From positions 186,001 through 250,000 of the forward strand of contig JAIWND010000009.1 of assembly GCA_025330725.1 (NCBI GenBank): a stretch of 64,000 nt of DNA. The letters run 5' to 3'. Positions 21,885 through 32,935 of the stretch are shown here, one piece after another (position 1 is the stretch's first letter; each line of letters opens with the position of its first letter). A program made the position numbers and the translations under genes. The stretch comes from Chlamydoabsidia padenii (lineage: Eukaryota; Mucoromycota; Mucoromycetes; Mucorales; Cunninghamellaceae). A model generated the notes under the pieces. That model saw only the letters and a list, made by a program, of their open reading frames with translations. It was not told the DNA's origin and ran no database searches.

Positions 21885-22260
21885 GAAATAGCATGATTTG
21901 AAAACAGTATTATCTGCAGCTCAAACATCTGTGACCACCGGTACCATCACCAATGCTTATATCCCTGTACCTAATACCTCCAATATGATTGATGCCGAAG
22001 AATACTCAAGACTCTACAAAAAGAAATACAAGGAACCAACAACATTAATGCGCTTCTCGTCGACGGTGGAAAAGACTACTGGATGTCCTTATGTGATGGA
22101 TGAAGAAGATGATGCCTATCTGAAGGAAAATCATACTCCCAAGTCCTTACCTGAAGACGGTTTCGAAAAACTTGTATGGGAATTCGAATCAATCACGAAG
22201 AAACAAGGTCCTCTTCTCCATGGGGTAAGTCTAATACTCATAAATAGGCATGTCTAACTC

Positions 22261-22342
<82 letters not shown>

Positions 22343-23734
22343 TGTGTTTAGGATGATTCTCATATTCCAGAATATGAAGAATTTCTCTTATCTGTACCAC
22401 CAGGTTCCACCATCAACATTTGGCCGGGTGCTCCCCAGGTCTTCAAGCATTGGAAGGAGCGATGCAACAAACGTGGTGGTCAATCAACTATTCCAGTGTT
22501 ATCAACTTGCTCTCTCTCAAAAGAGGAAATGGATCCTTACGTGTGCTTTAGACGACATGAAACCAACCCTATCCGGAAGACAAGACGTACCGAGAAACTT
22601 GCACTGGGAAACTTGCACAAGCTACGATGTAATTTGGAAACGGCACGGAGCATTCTGGAAATGGTGATACGTCGGGAAAGGGTGCGCAAAGAAGGTCTGA
22701 CTCTTGATTACTCTCTCCTCAACATGACATGCAAAGCTTACGACTACCAACGCATCTTGGCCATTGACAATGACGAATCTCTCAATCAAATCCTATCACC
22801 AAAGACGAATCATGGTGCCCTTCATGCTAAAACAGGACCTGGGCAGAGGCAAGTGGTGGCTAACATTTGGGGGGGATTATATTATCATCTCATTTTACTA
22901 ATTATTAATCTTTTTATATATTATAGAAAAATGGTCAGAATCAAGACTGCACACTTTGGGCAGAAGAGGCGGATTGAAAGGGAACTGGGACGCAAAAAGA
23001 AACAAGATGCCTTATACGAGGATCTTACCGAAGTAAGTGATGAAAAACAAAAGAGGGTGGTCACCAATTCATTGCTTTACTAATTTAATTATTAGTGCTC
23101 TTACCAACCATTCCCCCAAGCGATGCCAAACAGGTTCTTCCAACAGATAACCCCATCGTCCTCTGAACACCGCCAAGTCAAGCTCTATTATCCAACATTA
23201 CCTTCTTCTTGCCCTCGATACCGCAAACGTATCGGACGAAATGGTCGACAATTCATCGATCGTGTGGGATTCCGACCTAAACAATCACCAGCATCATTTG
23301 CAGGCTCTGACGAGGAGACGGATGAACATGAATGTTACATTGGCTCATCGAACGGAATGTAAGTACTATGTAAACATAAGCGATAGTTTATATGGTGACA
23401 TTTTTACTAACAATGTGATATTTTTTAATTTTGATAAAGTCAAATGCAGCATCAGACAAGACTATATAGCGCCAAGGATCTCAGAAATCTCATCATGACT
23501 AATCCTGTGATAAAGGAAACACCAATCAATGGCCAGCCTCGACAACAGGAACGAACCGTTTTACAGTCCTCGAATACAAACACGAACTTGGATATAACTA
23601 GGATACGAAATTTTATCGACAATGTCTTATCTTTTACACCACTTTCTTTGGAATCAACTTCAAAGCGAAAATATCACCACAACAGGGCTCTACAAACTCA
23701 AGCATCGACAGGATCGGATGCAAATGGTAAATGA
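21545..23734 (+). CDS. EPL1: Enhancer of polycomb-like protein, NuA4 histone acetyltransferase subunit
   Basis: Six exons: 21545-21724, 21892-22224, 22352-22848, 22927-23032, 23096-23358, 23440-23734; phases close, 557 residues. Epl1 holds the catalytic Esa1 module of NuA4 together and binds nucleosomes. Family blocks visible: KKLSPKDRLRIYKG near the start, CPYVMDEEDDAYLKENHTP, EEMDPYVCFRRHE followed by RKTRRTEK, then RERVRKEG and RYRKRIGRNGRQFIDRVGF. Intron 3 (22849-22926) begins with GC (AGAG/GCAAGT); the GT alternative breaks the frame. Intron 2 contains a T-run and a (TG)n microsatellite. Start at 21545 or the in-frame ATG at 21575. A 34-nt splice near 23728 could extend the C-terminus to 23873, but that intron is very short, so I keep the stop at 23734. 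TTTCAAACCCCGCC at 21251-21264 may be its promoter element. Confidence 0.92.
22262..22341. repeat. Poly(T) tract plus (TG)n microsatellite inside EPL1 intron 2
   Basis: About 40 T residues followed by about 20 TG units. Both are likely length-variable and could be collapsed or stretched in assembly. Confidence 0.9.
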
Positions 23735-24466
23735 ATACATGTCTTGTTTTAATCCAACAGGCTCATTATACTCATACCATTCTTCAATCTATACTCTATT
23801 AGACAATGTCCCAACAACACCACTTGTACATGAATCTTCTTCGGTAGCAGGATCAACCAGACATACCTCCTAAATCATCTCCCTTTGTATCGTACTATTC
23901 TTTCCCTACCAAACTTGGTTTTTTTTATGAATCCTTCCATATTCTAGTCAAATCAATGCATATAAGTATATCCCCTTTCCCCTCGATACTCAGTTATACA
24001 TAGTTACACATACATCATTTATTTTTTTTAGTTGACCCAAATACCTTTATATTGTCATCAACTAGTGTATCATGATATAAAATACGTATCATTGTTTCTA
24101 TAAATACAAATCAACTTGCCAATATCATCAATAAAAACCATATATTTACCATATTAAATAGTCTGTCTTAAATCTAGTTTGTCTTCAGACCCACACACAC
24201 ACACACACACACAGTTTATAGAAGGCATCATGTCATTACTACCCTAAGGGCATAAGACCGGGAAAAGGATGCGGAGTTTATTTTAAATCCCGCCGACCTT
24301 TTGCATGAATTTTGAAAGTTGACCGAGACTATATTTAAACATCTAACTATTTTGACACACACACACATAAAGTAAAATAAAAAATGTTTTATTGATATGT
24401 AATATAATAAAAAGAGGGGCACTAATAAAGAAGGGTAAGGGTACAATGATACAACATCATCCAGAG

Positions 24467-24504
<38 letters not shown>

Positions 24505-24514
24505 AGAGACTATT
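23735..24514. other. Convergent 3' region with (CA)n and (T)n/(A)n tracts
   Basis: 3' flanks of EPL1 and chitinase. A (CA)n run lies at about 24191-24213 and T/A runs at about 24467-24499. TTTAAATCCCGCC at about 24280-24292 followed by GCATGAAT at 24303-24310 is a copy of the composite motif with no gene attached. Confidence 0.5.
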
Positions 24515-26455
24515 CTAAGATTGGAAAGTCATACCAGTTCCAGTAGGAGCCACAAACACAGCGTCATGATCAATGGTACCCTTGATAGTGAAGACCAAAT
24601 CCATTGATTTTTTATGAGGGTTCTGGATTTGCATGGTGACCTTGCTACCCGACTGAGAGATCTTTCCGTTTTGAGCTTCAGTAAGAGACATCTGAGGACC
24701 GAGATTGAAGCCCACCACCACTTTGGAACCAAAAGGCATGAGATCGGTGCGACGAGCATTGATGACGGCTTCCCATGTATTGTTGGTGGTGCTGACCACA
24801 GACAGTTGAGCCTGGACCCTGTTGTTTCTGTATGATTTGGGAGCCTTCTTGCTGGATTCGGCAGAAGCGGTGAATGCACCCGAGTTGGCGGCACATGTGT
24901 TGCCAGAAGAGCCAGAGGCAGGTTGGGCACAATAGATGGATGAGCCGTCGGTGGTGGTGAAACAAGTGAGTGAGGCGGGACAAGGTTGGACCACCCATTG
25001 ATTGTTAGCACAGGCCGCAAAGGAGTTTCCACTACAGATGTATTGGTTATTGGTCGGACAGCTTTCACCCGTCTTGACACATTGACCACCGCCTGAGGTA
25101 GGTGAGGGTGTGGATGCTGATGTGGTGGAGGTCGAAGGATTGCTACCGGATGTCGTTGTAGTAGTAGTAGTAGTGGGAGGAGGAGTGTTGCCACCACCAG
25201 ATCCATGAACCAAGTTAGCGACGGCAACAGCCAAATTTGGAGATACCTGAGTATTGCTGTAAGTTTGAGAAGCATCTATATATAAAGAGAGAGAGAAAAA
25301 AAAAAGGCAAGTTCCGTAAGTTAACATGTGGTTCCCTCCATTTCTCATACTAACCGACATATCCCACCTTTTTTTTTTTTTTTTTTTTTTTTTTTTCCTC
25401 TGTATGACTTACCCCAAAACATAACACCACCATAGCTGCTGTATTTCTTGACGTTGGCCACAGTAGTTTGAATTTGATTAAAGGTGAGATATCCACTACC
25501 AGCAGCGGTAGGAGAACCAGGAAGACCCAAAATAACCTTAACATTCTTGTTCTTGGAAGTTGACTTTGCCCAATTGTCCCACGTATCAAAGTTAAAGTTG
25601 CTTCCAGAAGGAGTACAGTAGTTGTTGTAGAATTGGACAAAGACAGCATCAAAGACAGCATTGTTCAAGGCATCACCGAGCATGGCATCAGGGAAAGGAC
25701 ATTGAGGAGCACCAGTAATCAAGAGTTGATTGTTGGATAGAGATTTCAGAGAGGTTGACAAGGCAGCATAACCAGTAGACCCACCACCTTCAATGTCAAA
25801 GTCAAACCCATCAATCACCGCATCATCAAAGGGACGGTATTGGTGAGTGCCTGCACCAAACATGTTGTAGAGAGTTTGAGCAAAGGTTTGGGCTTGAGCA
25901 TCAGAGCTAAATCCATAAGAACCAGCAGCACCACCAAGTGACAAGATAATTTTCTTGCCTTTAGATTGACATGTCTTGATATCTATCAAAGTGGGTATAA
26001 ATATATCTTTTAGTTATCCGGACAACAAAATATGTCTTTTTCTTTTTCAGATCCTTGCCTTTGCCAATGTCAGGACAGTGCAATAATTGAGTACCAGGGA
26101 AGGCGGTAGTACATGCATTCGCAAAGTTGAGACTTGGGAGACCACCAACATTGAATTCAGTCAAAAAGGAGAGGACAAGCACATCAGTACTGTCATCACA
26201 GTAACTAGCCAGGTTTTTTTGACTTCCGCTTCCGCCAGCACCAGCAGAGTTCTATAAAAGAGATATAAAAAAAAGATATCATAATCATCAGTCCAATATG
26301 TAAATGTGCATGTCATTATATTATTTTACCTGGCCCCAGTATTCAACAACAGCATTTGCGGGAAAAGTGGCAGCTCGAGCAACACCCAAAGTAGAAGAGG
26401 CGAGAAGAGCAGAAGCAGCAATGACACTAATGAATCGTTTACCAGAAAGAACCAT
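24515..26455 (-). CDS. Secreted GH18 chitinase with chitin-binding module
   Basis: Four exons: 26455-26330, 26251-26059, 25982-25413, 25275-24515; 549 residues. Hydrolyses chitin, likely for wall remodelling. Signal peptide at residues 1-29 (ends STLGVARA). GH18 domain about 30-310, with the catalytic DGFDFDIE at residues 164-171 (Glu171 acid) and [12 protein letters not shown] before it; VMFWGDASQTYS closes the barrel. A Thr/Ser/Pro linker follows, then a Cys-rich module ([19 protein letters not shown] and [10 protein letters not shown]) resembling CBM19 chitin-binding modules. The C-terminal domain of about 120 residues resembles those of other fungal chitinases but I cannot name it. Intron 2 (26058-25983) is GC-AG: only this splice gives [22 protein letters not shown] lies about 120 bp upstream. 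Confidence 0.93.
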
Positions 26456-26573
26456 TATTGTCTTGAATTGTATAAAAAAAAGGAGGGCTGTTTTAAAAAA
26501 GAGTGTTATTGGGGAATATAGTGTTATTTGAGTGAAAGAAAAGTGAAAAAAAGGCGAGAAATACGATGGTGGG

Positions 26574-26606
26574 ATTTTATAAATAAAAAAACAATTCAAA
26601 TCCCGC
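26574..26606 (-). promoter_or_regulatory. Chitinase promoter: GCGGGATTTGAA element plus TATAAAAT
   Basis: On the gene strand GCGGGATTTGAA (26606-26595) is followed 13 bp later by TATAAAAT (26581-26574); the ATG is at 26455. This is the best match to the consensus proposed in the findings. Confidence 0.65.
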
Positions 26607-27838
26607 TTTCAAGAAAGTCGCTCTAGCCAATGAATCTTTGCCCCTGGAATCCTAAACAGACCCTGTTATTACAAGTTTGCCTTGACCACAGAAATTTAGG
26701 TTTCCACTCTTTCATGATATTAATAAAACTGTTATTGATATCATCAAACCCAAAAAAAAAAGGAAGGATAAGGTTTTCCTTACTTTCGGTCCCGCCTCTT
26801 ACGTAAAAAAAAGAAAGAGCAAATTGAAATAGGCATCATTTATATTTATGCTCAAGGGAACTAGTATTTCATTGGAGAAGAAGATTTGGTGGCAACTGCA
26901 TGATATCCAACTTGGTTTGTAACAGGGCTGGGGTGACGCAAATCAATAGAAAAAAAATAGATCGGGTGATCGGTGTTTCAACTTTTTCATGTTGTGCATG
27001 AATACTCTTTTCATCCCCGATCGAGACACACTTTAAGTGTAATTAGGTAAAGGTCATACTCCACTCTTTATCAGTACAAAAGTAATTGCACAGGTTATAC
27101 AAAATAATTATGAAAAAAGAGTACGTAATAATATCGTATAAACACAAACAAATCATTAGGTACCAACCCAATGTGATAGTCATCGACTTGGATTTAGTCA
27201 TGATGGAGATACTCCATGACGCTGATACATGACAATAGATCGGCATTGTAGTTTACGGTAATACCTTAGATAGTCAATTAAATTCCTAGATGAACCTTCC
27301 ATGGATCTCATTAACCGACATCGCGGCAAACAAAACAAAGAAAAAAAGAGTACATTATTCTTTTCATGAAAATGTATGACAGGTGCACAGTCTCGATTTG
27401 CTTATGTCAAAAGTATCACGACATTCATAATCTACATGATATGTAAATGATTACCAAAAGTTGATGGTTTTACGGGTTCATCATGACCCTGAGTTAATTT
27501 TGTACTACTCTAGGTGAAGAACCCTATCTGGGATTGAAACCCAACCCCACAGTAAAAGGAAACCCTTCATTCCAAGGATCCCTTTATTCAAAATAATAAG
27601 TACGACCATTAAAAAAAAAAAAAAAAAAGAAACAACCATCATGAGACTCGGTCGATTTGACAACGATTATACTAATCATGAGGTTTTGCTGATGAATTTC
27701 AGCAGATATAGTTAAACACAATGAGACCAGTAAAAAAAAAAGAACAACAACATCAACCCTATACAAGATCCCACATTTCTTTTATTTGTGAATTGATAAT
27801 TAACAACAACGACAACAATCATAATCCACTAAACTAAT
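26607..27838. other. Intergenic region
   Basis: About 1.2 kb with no supported gene. It contains A-runs near 26752-26761 and 27610-27628, another element-like GATTGAAACCCAACCCC near 27534, and GCATGAATAC near 26996. Open frames here are short. Confidence 0.5.
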
Positions 27839-28546
27839 CTATATCCGAGTTAACACCCGAGGAATAGTCGCAGATCGTAATTCCTCGGCAATATCGATTT
27901 TGTGTCGTTGATACCAGAATCTTCATCCCCTAAAAAAAATAGTAACAGTAAAGCATTAGTCTCTTGTATGCATATACTTGTCACTTTACCAGAATACCTT
28001 TTATAGATTGGAATCCAGTCCCCATAGCATGATCCATTCCGAATGTTAATAGATTAGTAACTCCCACTAAGTGATGGATTCGTCGATAGTTCAAAGGATG
28101 TCTCCACCAACCAGGTTCCAATACTACAAAGACAGTTTACATTGTTTACAGACTAAAAAGAAGAAGAAGAAGAAGAAGTGGTTGATTGCTCTTTTCATTT
28201 TACCTGGTTTGAATTAACCTGCTTTTCCTGGTAAGCTTCGTGCTTATAAAGTCGACCCAAAATCAATATTACTGGCGACCATCTAAAATCGTTAAAGAGA
28301 TGTTTCAAGCAATCACAAGTTACAGTATGGAGTCTTTTACCTTTTTCCAATGAGTACTGGGTCACCCTATAGCATATTTATGTTTGTCGTATTTGAGAAG
28401 TACCGTTTTCGTAGTTCCAATCTAATAAACTTGTTGAGGTTGTGTTGATCCCAGAGTGTTTATTAATCGTGCCAAAGTTGATCATTAGTACGGTTTGATT
28501 CACTTGAGATTGTTCTACAAGAGAATAGTATATAATTGTCCGACAT
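27839..28546 (-). pseudogene. Decayed multi-exon gene of unknown family
   Basis: Ordered coding-like segments on the minus strand: MSDNYILFSCRTISSESNRT then NDQLWHD (from ATG 28546), two in-frame TAA codons, then LWDQHNLNKFIRLELRKRYF in the same frame; then GDPVLIGKRWSPVILILGRL, with a phase-correct splice inside it; then LEPGWWRHPLNYRRIHHLVG with TNLLTFGMDHAMGTGFQ; and finally WYQRHKIDIAEELRSATIPR ending at a TAG (27839-27841). The segments look like one ordinary basic protein, possibly mitochondrial, but the tandem stops and two joins that do not keep phase indicate decay. A living homologue in a related genome would confirm it. I do not recognise the family. Confidence 0.5.
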
Positions 28547-29104
28547 CAAAAGTTGTCAAAAGTTGTTGGCGTTTGTACAAAAAGAAAAAAAGAAAAAGTA
28601 AGAGGGGAAGATAAATGTACCAACCGAAACGATCAAATCATTTTAAACACCGTCTTCAAATTCCGTCAAAGAGGTATTATGCTATGAGTGAGTGACCTTA
28701 TGCATGTACAAGGTTACATTTAGTGAAGTAAGACATGAGCTCACATTTGATTATAGTATAGAATAACAATACCGTTGTTACAAGCATCGCATTCATAGTT
28801 TACAAGAGAACTAACAAATGTTTTCTCTCATGCATGTGCAAAGGTTTTCAATGCACTGCGATTACTTTTCTTAGGTTTCGCCCCCCTCCCATCATCATTA
28901 CACAAAAGCATCATTTGAACCTTTTTTACAAAGATGTATTTTAAGGACTGGGTACTTGGCAGGTTTTACCATTCCCATGCATAGGTCTTTATTTTATTTT
29001 TTCCATTTTCAAACCCAGATCCCTGCACTTTTTTTTTTCTTTTTGAAGAAAAACCTGGCGACTTTTTTTTTCGGTCTTCTTTTTCTTTAATTACATACTC
29101 AACA
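28547..29104. other. Intergenic region upstream of the BAG gene
   Basis: No gene seen. TTTTCAAACCCA at about 29006-29017 is a weak copy of the recurring promoter element, about 90 bp before the start at 29105; poly(T) tracts lie between. Confidence 0.45.
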
Positions 29105-30499
29105 ATGTATTCTACCTACATTCTAGTCCATCCTCGAACTCGGCAACTACAAGATGTGTTAACGTTGGAAGATTATCATCGAATACAAGCATTACTAGAG
29201 TACTCTTTGAAACGACAGCAACAGCAACACTTGCTTGAACAAATGGGGGATTCTAATCGCGAACACATGCGTCTTGTCCAGGCTTTATACAACAATAGAC
29301 TACTACAAATGGATTACCGTCGACAAAGAGCAGCACAATTGGAACGACTCATGCAATGCCACCATGACCGAGTCCACCACTACGATCGTGCCCGCATTCT
29401 TGCCGCTTTGGAGAAACAACGTGCACAACAAGCCTTTCACAGATTCATCGACCTTTATAATCAACAACAAGACCAGAAATGCTGTGAAAAACAAGAAGAA
29501 GAATCTGGTATTGAACATGGAGGCACTTGTTGTCAACAAGCTACACCAGTAACTCGGCAAGATTCGACACCCGCTCAGCAGGAAACTTCTAGCACCCCAA
29601 TCCAATCAGCAGCTCAACAGGTGGAGGATCAGCAAGAAGACGAAGAACCCATTGACGATGCTTATGAACAGTATCAAACTCAGAAACTGGAAGACCTACT
29701 CAAGCACATCTTTGAAAAGAACAACAGGACTCAATCAGGTGGTGGTAATGAACAAGATGATTATGTGTATGCACCTGTCCAGGCTCAAAAGGATCATCAA
29801 GATGAAAAAACCATGGAGGACCTCTTGCCCTTGATGGATGACAATGGAACACCGGTGGAATCAATTTCAGCACAAGAACAATCCACTGATGTCGATGATA
29901 ACAAGCCCTATTTGCCCGACAATGTGTTACAGCTACAAGATGTCTTGGATGAACTGATTCGCACGCCTACGCCAGCTGTGCAACCTTCCGGTAAAGGCCA
30001 TGTCGTGACTAAGCCGGACCAAAATAAACGGGACTCACCTCCACCAGTCAACCCACCAAAGGAACAAGAACCTCACTCAGAAGAACGACAAAGGAAACTC
30101 GATCAATTATCTGCGGTGGAGCAAAAACTTGATCAGCTGACAAACGACAATGAGAACGACAAGATCACACGGCTACCTCTCCAATATCAAGTAAACGACC
30201 AAGGTGGACTGTATCTGGATGGCAACACGGCTGATAATCGTACATTCTTGATGTATGAAGATGAAATCATTCGATGCATGATTCAACTAGACCAAATATT
30301 ATCTGATGGGGATACAGTGGTGCGCGATCGTCGTCGACAAGCAGTGAAACGGGCCGAGGCCTTGTTGGAACCAGTGGATCGACATAAACAGGATGAATGG
30401 ACAAGGGCTACAACGAAACAGGTTGGGGGTGGTAAAAAGAAGAAACAGCGTCATCGACATCATGGGAAAAGGAAGGCACGCATTCCTGTCACAGCATAA
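29105..30499 (+). CDS. BAG-domain-like, Gln-rich co-chaperone candidate
   Basis: Single exon, 464 residues. The N-terminal half is Gln/Arg/His-rich and helical (residues about 20-120, for example LERLMQCHHDRVHHYDRAR), and the middle is acidic. Residues about 370-425 contain YEDEIIRCMIQLDQILSDGD followed by VRDRRRQAVKRAEALLEPVD, which matches the pattern of BAG domains (a helix with L-LD-I-S-G, then VR-RR-V---E--L---D). BAG proteins release nucleotide from Hsp70. The C-terminus is strongly basic (GGGKKKKQRHRHHGKRK). Assignment rests on pattern only. No intron signals are needed. Confidence 0.72.
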   Translation: MYSTYILVHPRTRQLQDVLTLEDYHRIQALLEYSLKRQQQQHLLEQMGDSNREHMRLVQALYNNRLLQMDYRRQRAAQLERLMQCHHDRVHHYDRARILAALEKQRAQQAFHRFIDLYNQQQDQKCCEKQEEESGIEHGGTCCQQATPVTRQDSTPAQQETSSTPIQSAAQQVEDQQEDEEPIDDAYEQYQTQKLEDLLKHIFEKNNRTQSGGGNEQDDYVYAPVQAQKDHQDEKTMEDLLPLMDDNGTPVESISAQEQSTDVDDNKPYLPDNVLQLQDVLDELIRTPTPAVQPSGKGHVVTKPDQNKRDSPPPVNPPKEQEPHSEERQRKLDQLSAVEQKLDQLTNDNENDKITRLPLQYQVNDQGGLYLDGNTADNRTFLMYEDEIIRCMIQLDQILSDGDTVVRDRRRQAVKRAEALLEPVDRHKQDEWTRATTKQVGGGKKKKQRHRHHGKRKARIPVTA

Positions 30500-31747
30500 A
30501 TCGAACCCCTCTTCTTCTTATTTGGACTTTTGTAGTTGTAGTGATATAGTCTTTTTTTTTTTTTTTTTTTTTTTTTCAATGATATAATAAAAAATGCTGG
30601 GTGTGGTTTGGAATCAATGCAAAGGCGTAGTCTTATCTCTCTTCTGATTGGTCGATCCTTTCGGAGATGAAACTTAAAAAATCATACCCCTTTATTTTTA
30701 AGTTGGAAGGAAAAAAAAAAAAGGTACCCTTGTGTTTAAGGTTGTGTGGTGTTGTCGGGATTGGTCTTTTTCCCATACAATCGCGGAGCCCACTGGTTTT
30801 TATCGGTACGTTACGTATGGCATAACCTTATTTTCGTTCCTGGTTTTTATGTTGTTAGAGAGAAAAAAAAAAAAAAAAGGGCGTTTAATAATAGCACATT
30901 GCAAAGTATGTTTATAATGCTATAGCAAGACGGATGAAGGAGTGTGGTGAATAGGGAACGAGATCGACGAAGAATGGGAAACAGGATGGCTTTTTTTCCG
31001 ATATAGTCTAGTCTCGTCGTAAAACCAACATAGGGCAAGCATAAACTCACTACTACCCGAACATGTCCCTTCCCCCTATTTTTGCTCTATTCGCAAGAAT
31101 GTCAAGACCATATATTCGTTATAACGATATTGAAATAACCTGCATATTCTGATCACCCTTGAATGTTATAAAAAGTAGACGCTGATGAAATCATCAGTAG
31201 GTATATGTATGTACCCACAATATGTACCTTTTTTTCGGGGGGAGTTCATTCATTTCCAAAAAAGGTAACAAAGTTTGAATTGATATCGAGGACCAAAAGC
31301 CAACGATTGAATACAGTTTATTTTTAATATAGAGTAGAATATGTAAGAGATCGAGGAATAGGGTAGATCGACCATCCTAATGATAATCATGTGTACGTGT
31401 GTATAAATCGGGGATTAAAAAGTTAAAGCTGGTGTAAAGGCTATAGCTATTATTAAAAAGAAGAATCATTATTGAGTATATAATTTATGTTCAATATATA
31501 AAACAGTATATATAAAAAAAGATTGGAAGGGTAGATTGAGTAATAGTACTAAAGGAAGGGGAAGATCAATTGTGTGTATTGCTATAAACGTGTGTTTGTG
31601 TGTAATTTGTGTGTTTGTGTGTAGAGAAGGTGGCAATATACTATTGGTAACTAAAAAAAAAAAGAGAGAGATAAAGACAGTAAAGTAAAAATAAAAAAAG
31701 CATAAAAGAGAAGACATTATATAAAAAGTATGTGTGTTTGTGTCGTA

Positions 31748-31779
<32 letters not shown>

Positions 31780-31821
31780 AGAGAGAGGATAAGAGGAGAT
31801 AACCATTAACCAACAAGTAGA
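30500..31821. other. Intergenic region between BAG and WOPR genes
   Basis: 3' flanks of the two genes, with T/A runs near 30554-30576 and 31750-31772 and AATAAAA-like signals. About 1.3 kb with no supported gene. Confidence 0.55.
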
Positions 31822-32712
31822 TCAGATACGCATTTGAGTCTTGAGAGCTTCGAGTTGTCTTGTGTCCTCGGATTGTAATGCATAAGGTTTCCAAACTTGA
31901 GCTGGTGGTAGTAAAGAAGAATGGTGAGCAGATGTGAGTTGTTTGGTGATAACAGGTGAAGGAGATCGTGGACTGGCAATGGATGTGTGACGATGCTGTG
32001 GTAAAAGAGATAAACTCGGATGTGAAGGAGATGGTAAATCGTCGTCAGAGCATGTGGATAATGGTGATGATGAGAGCGAAGGTAGTTGTCCATGACTATC
32101 CTTTTTCCCATCACCACTACTATTATTGTTGTTATGACTAGTCCGTTGTTGTTGGCGTTCTTCGTCCATAGATGCTTTCAACATCAAATGTAAAGTAGCC
32201 GTATGACCACCACTTGTGTCCAAAGGATTGAGTTCAGGATATAGACCTTTAGGAATGACAATGTCGCCGAGACTAGGATCTTGCGAGGGAAGCATAAGTT
32301 TACCTTGAGCAATATCCGCTTTGGAATAATAGTTGATGAGATGCATTTTTTGATTAAACGCCGTGCAGATGGAGAAACTTTGCTTGATAAGACCATTGGG
32401 TTTGTAAGCAAAAGAGAGACAACCACCGCCACCACCGCCACCACCACCGTTCCTAGGCCGCCTTTTTGTTTCCAATTCCCGGTATGTCAGGAAACTACCC
32501 CAAACGCGGCTAGGTGACCAAGTTCTTCCATCGGTCCAACGACGCATACCAGCTTCATTTTCATCAAAAGCAAATATTGATCCTGATTGAATATTGATAC
32601 GTTCCTTTGTCGAGAGTCGTCGTTTCACTCGTTGTAGTAATCCAAGTCGGCAAGCTTCAAAGACAATGAGTGCATCTTGTGGTGTTTTAATATGTCCAAC
32701 AAACGTTTCCAT
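31822..32712 (-). CDS. Gti1/Pac2 family (WOPR domain) transcriptional regulator
   Basis: Single exon, 296 residues from METFVGHI at 32712. The WOPR DNA-binding fold is in two parts: residues 1-85 (ALIVFEACRLGLLQRVKRRL, NEAGMRRWTDGRTWSPSRVW, GSFLTYRELE) and about 100-140 (LIKQSFSICTAFNQKMHLIN, YYSKADI). The conserved RRWTDG is intact. A nine-glycine insert separates the two parts. The C-terminal half is Ser/Pro/His-rich and probably disordered. Relatives (Wor1, Ryp1, Sge1, Pac2) control morphology and development in fungi. Longer in-frame sequence upstream of 32712 lacks family likeness. A TATAAATA lies about 220 bp upstream. Confidence 0.93.
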   Translation of the reverse strand: METFVGHIKTPQDALIVFEACRLGLLQRVKRRLSTKERINIQSGSIFAFDENEAGMRRWTDGRTWSPSRVWGSFLTYRELETKRRPRNGGGGGGGGGCLSFAYKPNGLIKQSFSICTAFNQKMHLINYYSKADIAQGKLMLPSQDPSLGDIVIPKGLYPELNPLDTSGGHTATLHLMLKASMDEERQQQRTSHNNNNSSGDGKKDSHGQLPSLSSSPLSTCSDDDLPSPSHPSLSLLPQHRHTSIASPRSPSPVITKQLTSAHHSSLLPPAQVWKPYALQSEDTRQLEALKTQMRI

Positions 32713-32927
32713 TAGTGTAATTGTTTGTTTCGGTAAAGTGTCAAGTTTGTTGTAAAAAAAAGAAAAGAAGAAGATTGATTTAGAATAAAGAGTGGAAGAG
32801 AGACGAGAAAATTCAAAGAGAGAAAAAGTGGTCGAGATATAATGACTGTCGGGGTTTAAAAACAAAAAGAAGAAAAAGAAGAAGAGAAAATGAAAGGACC
32901 GAAAAGGGGAGACATGGGGGATTGGCC

Positions 32928-32935
32928 TATTTATA
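32928..32935 (-). promoter_or_regulatory. TATA box of the WOPR gene
   Basis: TATAAATA on the minus strand about 216 bp before the ATG at 32712, implying a long pyrimidine-rich leader of roughly 190 nt. Confidence 0.5.

Noticed and set aside
23728..23873. Extra C-terminal exon for EPL1
   Set aside because: Would need a 34-nt intron, shorter than any other here; kept only as an alternative.
29652..29834. Alternate plus frame inside the BAG gene
   Set aside because: Internal shadow frame of a continuous 464-codon exon.
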